From Folioceros fuciformis (Eukaryota > Anthocerotophyta > Anthocerotopsida > Anthocerotales), in assembly GCA_049999805.1 (NCBI GenBank), contig JBNGIO010006035.1, positions 67,587-131,468 of the forward strand: 63,882 bases of DNA. The letters run 5' to 3'. A program made the translations under genes and the position numbers. The notes below the pieces were generated by a model. The model did no database searches. It was not told the origin of the DNA and saw only the letters and a program-made list of their open reading frames with translations. This document shows positions 1 through 10,084 of the stretch, piece by piece (the stretch's first letter is position 1; every line of letters starts with the position of its first letter).

Positions 1-1300
1 GGTTTGTGAAATTGTGAGCCCACTGCTGAAAGTCTCAGGAAAATCAAAGCCACGGGAAAGTCAAATCCTCCATTCTGAACGACTGGCTCTGCATGCATTC
101 TGTCAATTCCTGGTACCAACGGTTCAAAAGCTCTAGTAGTGATAGACTCCCCCTCCTAGACAGTCACTCCTAGATAAGTTGGTATGCTTGTCCAGAATGA
201 GAACAACACAACGTCCAATCCATCACAAAAACGAGCAATCCTGCTGCACATATCACTGCAACAGGTAGTATTGCGCAGAAGTTTGCAATCGCTGTGCATC
301 AATGAAAACACTGCCACATTGAATTTGAAAACCAAGCTTGCAAGCTCTGCACGTCACATGACCGCTGTCAGTCTATAGGACCTGGGAGTAAACTTGCAAA
401 TGCAATGCGGAGGGAGCAGAGGGAGCACCTGGTTCTGGTGAGGGAGAAGCTAATGGAGCTGCGCAGACTACATACCCAGGGCAGAGTGCGCATCAAGCTT
501 GTCAATTTCAACCGAGAAACGACGTTGAAGTCTACGGTTTCCTGGGTCGTGTACACCGAGTGACAAAGTCAACACTACTGCACCGGTTTGGACATTGATG
601 TGCGATTGGTTCCTTTTTCTCCTGATTCGTCCTGTCCACCAGTTCTTAGGGGACAGACAGGGCCTGGTCCAAAACTTGTAGTGCAAGTTGCACAGGCTCG
701 TGCTTGCTAAGCAGCAGATTAGCATTCGTCATTTGGGAGCTGCAACTGAGGAAAATGTAGAAAATTTTGTCAAAACTTTTGTTTGAATAACATGCAAGTG
801 GCTTCCTTTCTGTTCCTTCAAGGTAATATGCAAGTCGCTTTGAAGCCACGCAGCGCGGGCTGCACAGGATGGCTCAGCCATGGACTAGTGAAAACGAGCC
901 CGGGGCAACAGATCAGCTCAGAGATGGAAATGGGAGCTTGGAAGTGGGTTCAAAGCAATGGCACGTTTTCTTGACTTGGGCAATAATACAGACAACGTGG
1001 AGGCCTTAGGGTGGTAAGGTACAACGCACAGCTGCCCGCTTTGAAACCTACCTACAGGGCAAGTTTTCTAGCACAGTTCTTGAAGTCATGCAGATTCTGC
1101 TACATACTTCCACACTGGAGGTAGGTGGTGAGGTCATTGATATTTAATTTAGCGAAGGGTGACGGAGGGTGTGCTTGCAGGGAGGGCAGTTTAGGCCATG
1201 CTTGGCTTCGAAGGTGGTACAACCAGTGTGGGTGCTTGCATCATACAGCCATGGGAGAAGAGAGAACATAGGATGGAGGTGGAAAATGTTCAGGAGACAG
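1..1300. other. Left-edge stretch without a confident gene
   Basis: No complete gene is recognised here. It holds a possible terminal exon on the + strand (about 376-561, listed separately) and a short open stretch at 2-136 that could be an upstream exon of the same gene entering from beyond the left edge. The right part is the 3' flank of the minus-strand NPF transporter gene. Confidence 0.5.
376..561 (+). CDS. Possible 3'-terminal exon of an unidentified gene
   Basis: An open frame follows a plausible acceptor ('ctatag' ending at 378) and ends at a TGA near 561. The roughly 60-residue peptide is rich in Arg, Glu and Leu (it contains MRREQREHLVLVREK) and ends in a beta-like stretch (VSWVVYTE). 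Heptad-like charge spacing suggests a real coiled coil rather than noise, but I do not recognise the family. Upstream exons would have to lie at 1-330 or outside the window. It could equally be a chance ORF. Confidence 0.25.
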
Positions 1301-3752
1301 TTAGAAAGAGTGGGCTGTTTCCTCGAGAGGCTGTGCAGTAGCCACCTTCTTGGGGATATAAAGGTAGGCGAAGAGGATGAAGAGGGCGGTGCTGGTAGCA
1401 ACTACGCCGGCGAGGAGCCAGTAGAACCATTCCAGGCCTCCGGTCATGAGTCCGGTGATGCTTAGCCAGCCGCCGTCCGACTTCTTGGTGGAGGCGTTCA
1501 CGATGTTGACGAGAATGCTGGAGAAGAAGTAGCCCATGGAGATAGCGGTGAAGTAGAAGGAGGTGCCGATGCTCTTCATGCCGTCGGGAGCCTCTTGGAA
1601 GAAGAAGTTGAGCTGGGCAACACCAATGACGAACTCCACGAACCCCAGGATCATGTACTGCGGGAGCAGCCAGAAGATGGACATCGGGACCAGCCCCATC
1701 TGGGTCTCCAGGGGCATGATATTATGAGTTTTGATGAGGCTGACCCTTTTCCTCTCAACCAGGGCGGCGGCCACCATGGAGAAGATGGCGGCCACCAAGC
1801 CGACCCCGATGCGCTGGAGGTGGGTGAAGCCCAGGGGGTTGACGGTATAGCGCCTTGCAAGAGGCCTGACCACCGTCTCCCAGATTGCTACTGACACGAA
1901 TGCAGCCGCCATGAGGAAGATGGCGATGGAGGGAACAGGGATGACAAAGTTGCCGTTGCCGATGTGCCGGTTCATGCCGATGGCTTGCTGCTGCGTGAAG
2001 GACGCAACTTGGGCGAAGAGGGTGTAGACCACGATGTTGGTAAGCCAGATGGGCAGGAGCTGGATGATGGTTTTCAGATTCTCCACCTGCGTTACCGTGC
2101 ACTGCTTCCAGTGGCTCGTCTCTCCTTCCTGTCTGATGGCTGCCTTGTCCAAGAAGCTGCCAAACACACCACAAGATAGGGAAAAGGCTAAAGATCTGTC
2201 ATCCCATGATGCCACGACTATCCTATCATTTGTTGGACGCCTTTTTGAGTTTTGTGATTTGCCCTTGGCATGGGAATTGATGCGTGGTTGGGCATGGGGT
2301 GGTGAGATTACCGTAGCCTGTCTGTGTGAGCAACCCTCCGGATGCCTTTCAATGCCAGCTCCTTGTCATCCAGCTCGTAGAGCTCGGAGCTGTCTGCAGG
2401 CAACGGAAGCTGAATGTTTGAGAAAGCAGCCGCTACCACTTGAGCCAGTTGAGTGAAAGCGCTTCCTCCAGGCTTCTGGTGCCTGGAACACATGAGGGAA
2501 CACGGTGGTGCAACGTCAGGACAAAATTACCCTGCTGCCAGTCTCTGTCTGGTCGAAGAATGATGCGCACAATGCTGAATTGGAAAGTTAACGTTGATGA
2601 TGCGCTCACCGGTAGAAGGGTGTTCCCAAGAAGAAGAGAGCAGCACCCAGAACAGAAAATAGGGTGAGAGCAATGAAGGCCCACTTAAACTGTATCGTGG
2701 ACGCCCAGGTGATCAAGGTGACACTAACAACAGCCCCGAGGTTGATGAAGACATAAAACCCAGTGAAGAAGTGCTTGGACTGCACCTTCTCCACAGGATC
2801 GCCCTGGTCGAACTGGTCCTGCCCCAGAGATGCGACGCAGGGCTTGAGTCCCGCCGACCCAACAGCGAGTAAGAAGAGGCCTGCTTGAAACAATCGGAGG
2901 ATATGGCGGTCGGTTGGGGGGCAGTTGGGGTACTGCACACACAGGGGAGGAAGCATGTTCTTGGTGGCAGACTGCACCGTCAGGATAGCCAGGCCCTGAT
3001 GATCAAGACCAGCGCCACGCAGTGCACATCAGCTCAGTGACACTGCCGACATCGAGAGGAGGTTCAGAAATGCAAGGAATCTTAATGACAGAAGTTCAGA
3101 ACCCGTTTGATAATTCTTACAGCAAGACCGATGGTAACGGACAAGGAAATTGTGAGGAATCGGCCGAGGTAGGCGTCGGACACGAAGGCCCAGAAGAAAG
3201 GCAGCAGGTACGTGACGCCAAGGAAGTTGGTCACGATGTTGGCTGCCTCGACTGGCAACAAGTGCATGGTGAAGAGCAGGTAGGAGAACAAGTTGGCTGC
3301 CACTCCGATGATGGTCACCATGTCGGTGAACGTCACCCCTGCCACCACCAATTCCACACAACTGTAGTCACATTTCACCGTACTCCGCTCCGCGTGGTTG
3401 CATTAATCATCAATCAAGAATCAATCTTCCACACTTCACCGTCGCCCGATTCATCACCGAGCATCGACATACTCGATCGAATCCTTGACATCCAAAGTCG
3501 GAAGCAGGCATTCATGCAGTAATCCATCTACCTATCGTCTGCTCCTTCAATCAATCCATCAAACGCATGCATACCATAGAGAAACCCCGCCGACTTCCAC
3601 GACCCCGTTTTGAACTTGTTGCAAGGCCGACCCCGAAGACACACAGACCCGTCGGTCACGAAACCCGCAACCAGATCTCTGTCCTGGATCCCATTGCCAA
3701 CGCCAGTGCTCGGCGCCGGGTCTCGCACGGGACTCCCAAGCGGGCTTGTCAA
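1301..3752 (-). CDS. NRT1/PTR family (NPF) proton-dependent transporter
   Basis: Membrane carrier of the POT/PTR (major facilitator) superfamily; plant members move nitrate, di/tripeptides, hormones or glucosinolates, usually at the plasma membrane or tonoplast. I infer five exons: 3752-3575, 3338-3121, 2995-2610, 2482-2312 and 2156-1301. They join in one frame to 602 residues, the normal family length. Visible hallmarks are the N-terminal DGSV..RGRP stretch, the EAANIVTNFLG..YLLPF helix-II region, FVSDAYLGRF, GLKPCVASLGQDQFD, the YRHQKPGGS loop, DTxRLRFLDKAAI, and the QYMILGFVEFVIGVAQLNFF and SIGTSFYFTAISMG helices near the C-terminus. The helix-I ExxER motif usual in proton-coupled members is replaced by TFTDM. 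The substrate cannot be read from sequence. The second-exon acceptor was chosen because it alone keeps frame and the family spacing. Confidence 0.9.
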
Positions 3753-3827
3753 AACCTCCTATACGTTCACACATGACCAGCCTCAAAATTACAACCAGTG
3801 TGCACAAGCCAACATCTCCACCCACAT

Positions 3828-3920
3828 TCCAACACTCCTTCCTTCCTCCCTTCCGTTCTTCCTTCCTTCCTCCATCCTTCTTTTTCTTCCTCTTCTTCTT
3901 CTTCGTCTTCTTCTTCTTCT
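3828..3920 (+). repeat. Polypyrimidine (TTCC/TTC) tract
   Basis: A nearly pure pyrimidine run of TTCC and then TTC units lies just upstream of the NPF start codon, which on that strand reads as a GAA/GGAA-rich leader. Such tracts are common in plant 5' regions; no specific function is claimed. Confidence 0.8.
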
Positions 3921-4213
3921 TACGGTCCTGGAACGTACCATGTTTGTTTGCTTGCCGATTCCGGGGGTTCACTCAGTCCGGCCCAACTGACCTGACCCTT
4001 GCAGACTCGGGCGTTGCTCGCGCAGCGCTATAGCATGCGCCGGTGCCACAGCAATCGCATTGCCAGTGCCAGTGCCAGTACCGGTGCCAATGCCAACGGA
4101 AATCGAGTACTGCACAAACCGATCGTGTTTGGAGAGACTGGTGCTGGCCAGGACACAGAGACGCGAAGGCCTGCAGCTGTTGCCGGGTTGGAACTCGCGT
4201 AGCTTAACCATGT

Positions 4214-4277
4214 GCCGGCCGGCAGCACGGCTGAGCTCAGGTCGGCCGGCAGCACGGCTGAGCTCAAGTCGGCCGGC
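4214..4277. repeat. Short tandem repeat, about 31 bp unit, two copies
   Basis: The unit beginning CGGCCGGCAGCACGGCTGAG occurs twice in direct succession with one base change, followed by a partial third CGGCCGGC. It lies in non-coding sequence. Confidence 0.8.
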
Positions 4278-6403
4278 GTTCCTTTCCGTAGTGGAGAATC
4301 TGGAGGCGAGTATGGCCGACCACGCTTACCATCCGCGTCTGGGATCCGGCATTCGTAGATTCTTCACCGCATTCTTTTTCTTCACACCGCAACATGCCGT
4401 CCTCCAGCTTTCTGTTAGAAAAAAGGTGAATCCCAAGATAAGCCCCAACCCAAGATAAGCCTCGTAAAAGTACATCTAGATTGAGAGTCGATGCGTATAT
4501 ATATAACCTTCAAGCATGACTATAACTTAATAAAGAGTAAACATTATTGTGGTTCTATTCTATATACCTTAGGTATAATCTCTAGACTTTAATGTAGATA
4601 TGTTGCACAAACCCCATAAGTTTCTAACACTTTCTTGTTTTGTACACTTTTGCTGTAGTTTTCATTCTCCTTTGCCTCCCTGCAGCTCCGGGAAAGATTC
4701 TGCATATGGATGGGGGGCGAGCGTTATGTCTTTGTGGAAAAGGGTCTAATAATGCTCCACAGGATGTAGGGAGTGCACATTATCGAAGACTCCAGAGTCA
4801 CGGGCCCTTGAGAAGAATCAGCACAATATAGGGTTTGAGGCTGATAGATGTGATGCACAAGCTTCCCTTGTGCAAGATATTTGAATGACATTGCTGCTTT
4901 GTAAAGCAAAATAAGCTTTAGGCTTGTGTAAGATGAAATTATCATCCGGAACTGGCCGTCAGACTTGGGTCCAAGGTTCACCTTGCATGAGGCGTCTGTG
5001 TCACAGTGCCACTTCGTAAGGCTACGTTGAGGCCACTATGCTCTGCTCTGATGGCGAAGCACTTGTTTGGTTCGTGTGAGGTATACATCCATGAGATTGC
5101 CACTTAGCAAATAAGTATCCTCCTCACGAGCACTTGCGGCCGCAAGAGAGGGATGCGCAAGTAAGTTAAACGTTGGATCAGGGCCAGGCCATGGTGTCTT
5201 CAATGGCAGTGGGGGGAATGGCAGCTGGCGTTTATCATGCCAAGTTCTCCCCATTCATGGATATGACCGGACACAGAGCGCCAACACCGCCATGTCCCAC
5301 CAGCTCGGCCTCGCAGGAGAGTGTTGGCAGAACCAGAGAGATTGGTGATACATTAGCGTGCCACCCAGGCATGTGAAGACACCTGTAAATTTAGGCAACG
5401 AGTTTGGTGCCATCGAGGCGGAAAACACACACATCCTTTACTTGGCGGGACCGCTCTAGAGCGCTTGCAACTACTGTAGTCGCAGGAGGGTAGGGCAAGG
5501 TGAAGCAAGTCAGTAGGGACCCTAGTGGTGTGTAAAACGGCGCTACGTTGTGAGAAATAGTTCGATCGAAGGCCAGTGTAAAATAGCCGCAATTGTGGAT
5601 GCCAGACGCTCAATCCGTAGATGTCTCGCATATACAATTTGGCGTCGATCCGAGAGATCATCCTTCCTCAAGCTTCTCGTCGGGCCGTCGGCGATTACCA
5701 CCTGGTTGATGTGGTCTAGCGAATCTGGCTCGCGACTTCAGCAATACCTTAGAACGCGACGACGAAGATGCACCATGGATGGTACGGGAGCAATTTAGTG
5801 CCTAGGCTATGTACATACGTAGGTTATTTCATTGGAAGACTTATGATAACGCGTACACTCTGCTACAGGTGAGGGTAGAGCTGTGCGAACTACAGCTTCC
5901 TTCCCCACAGCCGCATAGCACCCGTAACCTGGTAGGGTTCGAAGTACAATCATTCCCAGTTTTTTACTCATCTCTTGATTAGGAGATAAACTAATCGAAT
6001 TCCGACAGCGGATCTCTTACTTCCGTTCTGCTTCCTTCTGGCATTGTTGGGAACCAACGCCAGACATCCCCCATGGGAATGTCCCTTGTTGTCTTCACCG
6101 AACAGCGAAGTAATGTAGAACTTGCGGCCGTCAACATGCCGCCTGCTGTTCCAAAGTGTCAAAGGAGTAAGTTTGGGAGCACTCCAGAGCCTGTGTGAAT
6201 TATGGCACACCTCAGGAGCCCCCTCTTGTCTAAGGAATCCTGTAACAAGGAAGCAACGTGAAGATTTGCACGAACAGGTGAACCCTTGCTGCCCGTGATG
6301 ACCGTGTGGAGCTAGCCCAATTTTTGAAGACATTTCCGTACTTCGCGGGATCGCAATGAGTCTCCCACCCTGCAGACTGGCTGTTATGAAGGGACGATTA
6401 TCC

Positions 6404-9400
6404 TCAAGACACTCGGATGCGTTTTGACGTCTGCAACTCCTCCTTGAACCAGTCGGTGCAATCCTCAGCGGTTCCATCAGGATTGGCAAGCTGCCACATG
6501 ATCAGCCGTTCCATCTGCTCAGGTGAAACTAAGGGGTTCAGGCACGGTCATGGGACCCATGAGTTGAAGCACTGACCAAAGTAATAGAAGAACACAAAAC
6601 GTCAAGACTGCTAAACACTTGTCCTCACCCATGCCTTCACTTGGGGACCGCCAGACTTCAACCCAAGTAAGGTCATTACTGCCCTTCCATCAAGCAATGG
6701 CTTCACCTCCCATACCTTCTCCAACCCTGCCACAGTCACAAAAGGCAATAGCAAGTTTGTCTCGTGGGTGATTCTTAATGGGCGCCTTTGACTTAACAAT
6801 CCACCAGCATGCCAAGAATTAGACACTCGAGAAACCCAACACACCCATGCTGGTTATTCTTTTCTCAATTTCGAGACAGCGTTGTACTCTGCCTTCGGTT
6901 GCCGAACTTTTCTTCAATTGTGACAAGCTGGGGTTCTCCACATTACCCACAACTGGACCCTTGTAAAGCGGTGATGAAAGTAACAGAGCCACACGCCAAA
7001 GATCTTTGATTTCTCTCAAAAACAGACCTGTGGAGTTGCACATGGGTTTAAGGTTAGAGATTATGATGAAAGACTTTATTTGTTACGAAACAACTCTCCA
7101 GCTAGAAGTTGAAAACATATGCTTGTGCGCTAACCAGCTTTCACTCGCTGCTTAGAGGCAAGGGACGAGGCATCAAAATCTCCATCTTCACCAACATCAG
7201 ATTCTTTTTCAAGATCTGTGCTGAGAGATTCAAAGCCCACAGCGGCAGCATGTAATGCAAGTACCTGCAGTTCCAAGAGTTACATGAGCCATAGAGGCAT
7301 GAACAAAGTAATCAGAGGTTCATGAAGCACGCTCCATACTTCCTCAGCATCTTTGGCCTTTAGCTTCAGTGATTCCCTTATTACTGTGGTTGTCAATGCT
7401 ATCTGCAAGTCAACAGACGGGGAACGCACGAAGGTGTGTAGTTTTAGTACCACAAAAATTATAATACTTGGCATGTATATGCATTGACCGAGATGGATAA
7501 AACGTACCGGCTTGCCTTTGGCATCATGTGACACAATCCCACGGAACGGGAAGAGTAGGGCGCTGAGAAGACATATCCTTTGTTGAATTAACTGCAAATC
7601 AAAGTTCAGAGGGGGATATGACTCATTGTAAGTCAGGCCATGTCAGATATTGTCAGAGGGAACTTGATAGCCATAGTACTGTTGCAGGGCCACATGGGTG
7701 CGTATTCCCCAAGACGATCACTGGAATTCAGATGCCAATTTCTTCCACAATTTCAATCACGAGTCATACTTACATTGACCTTCAAGGGCCCGAACCCCTT
7801 AAGCACTTCCACCACTTCTTCTAGATGATCCACACATGAGCTGTCAGCAACAAGACACCCTCAGACAAGTCATGGGTATAACTTCTCGGCATTGGATTAG
7901 TGAGACACACCATCCAAAGTCTTCAGGGATCCGGATGTCAGTTTTCGAAGAAGCAGGAAGACTGAAAATAGTAGGGAAAAGTTGCAGATCTGCCAGTTGG
8001 CGCATGGCTTTGACAGGATTGTTGCCCCTCAGCATCAAATCGATCTGTACCCATTCCCGTGACAGAACACATGCATCATCTGCTTAAACGAAACAGTAAC
8101 GCCAGCAAGAAAAAACCCGAAGTACCTCGGTGCCAATGCGTTCTCGACTGACTTTGTTCCCGAGGGCTACTTTGACCTCTTCTGATGCTGCTGCATGTTT
8201 CAACTCTTCATTGATCTGGTAATCAAATCGTGCTCCTGAATCAATTACACAAGAAAATGTGAAAAGCCTGAAGTGTCTTCAGCCCCTGAAGACCAAGTAA
8301 GGAGGCCATCCAGGACATACCGAAACGCACTGCCCTTAACACACGAAGTGGGTCATCCAAAAATGTGCAGAGTGGAGGGAGAGGTGTTGCAATGACTCCA
8401 TCCTTAAGATCTTGAAGCCCTGTAGTGACCACAATTTTTAGACAAGCCTCCGGAAAAGAGATTGCTAAAAACATCTCTGCAATTCCATATCAACCTCGTT
8501 TAGTGAAGTCCTCGACAGTACCGGTGTTAATATTATAGAAGAGACTGTCAAGCCACCAGACACACCCATGAATCAGAAACCGCTTTGAAGATACAGCCAT
8601 ACATCAATAGCACACATTGAGAGTTGAAACCTTCTTGTCAAACAGCCACAATTCCTCAACTTTCTCTCCACTGACGTTTTATCAAACTGGGAAGCAACTC
8701 TCAGGCAGATGTGAAACAACTATCCTCCACAGAAGCACACCTGTTTATTGTTAAATCCCGTCGATAGGCATCTTCCTCAGCGGTTCCAAACGTCTGCGGC
8801 AAGGAATAGAGCCTCCAGAAAAGTTCAGCCAGTATGTTCAAGGTTCAGCAGATGCTACCAGTCGGCAGAAAGTGCGTTTGCTTTCAGTTCATTTGAGATC
8901 AACTAAGAAAGAAACAACTGTGGCCGAAATTCACCATGGTTGGGATGCGACTGCCTTCTGTGTAAGCCTCGGCTCGGAGATTCACAAAGTCAATGGCAAC
9001 TCCATGCAACCGCATGTGGGCAGCCTCCAGATGTTTGGACTGCTCAGGATTGCTGTACCATTCCAAGGCGGGCACTTCAACACCTTCGGATTCTCTAGGG
9101 CATGTTCACATAAATTGGAGCTTAGAGACAGCAGACAAGAAGCGAAATCATACCTTTTGATCACACAGAACTCTCGTTCTTGTTCACCAATACTCTTCAA
9201 GTATTCATTCACTTTCTCACAAAAATGGCTCCCCAGCATGTTGTCCAATGCGATATCGATATCTGTCGAGTGTTTTCCCAACAGCTGACAGCCTAACCGG
9301 TCAGAGATGAGCTACTTCCACAACCTTGAAACACACTGCTCGTCTATGACACGCCTTGGCCGTCACGCACCCCAACGATTACATTGGGAACCAACCTTGT

Positions 9401-9803
9401 CACGGACCCATCCACCTGCTACACGAAGTTGAGTGTCGAGCTGATTGTGACGCAGGGTGGCCAGCAACTTGTTGAAAATTATCCCCTCCATCTTGGTCAA
9501 CTTCACAGTGTCCTGAACTTCCATCCTGAAACCTCCTGCCTGAAAGTGCCCTTGGTTCAGTGGAGGCGACCTGTTTCTCCTCCTCGCAGATGAGAATCTG
9601 GCAGGAAAATCCAGCAACGGAGACAAGTTTTCGGAGGCAAGGGAGCTAACGAAGACTAAATCTGATCCAATTGCTCGGCAAGGAAGCTGAGGACCCGTTA
9701 ACAGCAATTGTCTCACCCATGCGTGGACAGTTCGAATCTTGCCAGGTGGTAGCCTAGATTGCCAAGATACAGGGAGAAGGGGAGAAAAAATCCGTGCCAT
9801 CAA
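6404..9803 (-). CDS. CCA-adding tRNA nucleotidyltransferase
   Basis: Adds or repairs the 3'-terminal CCA of tRNAs; plant enzymes serve cytosol, plastid and mitochondria from one gene. Inferred exons: 9803-9396, 9284-9154, 9052-8935, 8793-8741, 8544-8495, 8419-8321, 8235-8126, 8044-7911, 7840-7774, 7591-7508, 7402-7340, 7264-7135, 7027-6845, 6726-6629 and 6517-6404. They join in frame to about 613 residues, close to the roughly 600 of plant homologues. Visible class II nucleotidyltransferase signatures: GGWVRD, the catalytic DIDIAL, AEEDAYRRDLTIN, the DDPLRVLRAVRF motif and the C-terminal WQLANPDGTAEDC. About 93 residues precede the conserved core; they are rich in Arg, Ser and Leu and fit an organelle-targeting extension, with an internal Met (MEVQ) as an alternative cytosolic start. 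The gene is divergent from the PPR gene starting at 10085. Confidence 0.93.
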
Positions 9804-10084
9804 CGTCCTCGTCCCATCTCAACTACCAGGCAGTGCACCGGTCTTCAAGCTCTGCGGGTCCAGCACGTATCGGGTTGGAATGACGGAGAAGGAATGGATT
9901 TTGGAATGCCAAATTCTTGTCTTACAGAATCCGTCTGGTTCGTTCGTAGGGTTAGTCGGTTGTCACGGCAGAGACTCGAGGGGGGAATCCGTACTCTGGT
10001 TCCTCATGCTTCCCCGACCTTCGAGCTGGATTTCAAGTCTTCAAGCTTTACATTGTCACGCTGCAGACTGCAGGCAGTTCAGGC

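Larger units (their letters stand above)
3753..6403. other. Gene-free stretch between NPF and the CCA enzyme
   Basis: No convincing gene on either strand. It contains a TTC/TTCC polypyrimidine run (about 3828-3920), a GTGCCA-type microsatellite near 4050-4095, a short tandem duplication at 4214-4277, and otherwise unstructured sequence. Several short ORFs (for example 5968-6489 on the minus strand) have no recognisable features; that one overlaps the true last exon of the CCA enzyme in another frame. Confidence 0.6.

Noticed and set aside
3339-3363. Upstream acceptor at 3362-3363 for NPF exon 2
   Set aside because: It puts exons 1 and 2 out of frame; the acceptor at 3339-3340 restores frame and matches family spacing.
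5968-6489. 173-residue minus-strand ORF
   Set aside because: Overlaps the last exon of the CCA enzyme in another frame; the in-frame reading (ending at 6404) matches the family C-terminus while this ORF does not.
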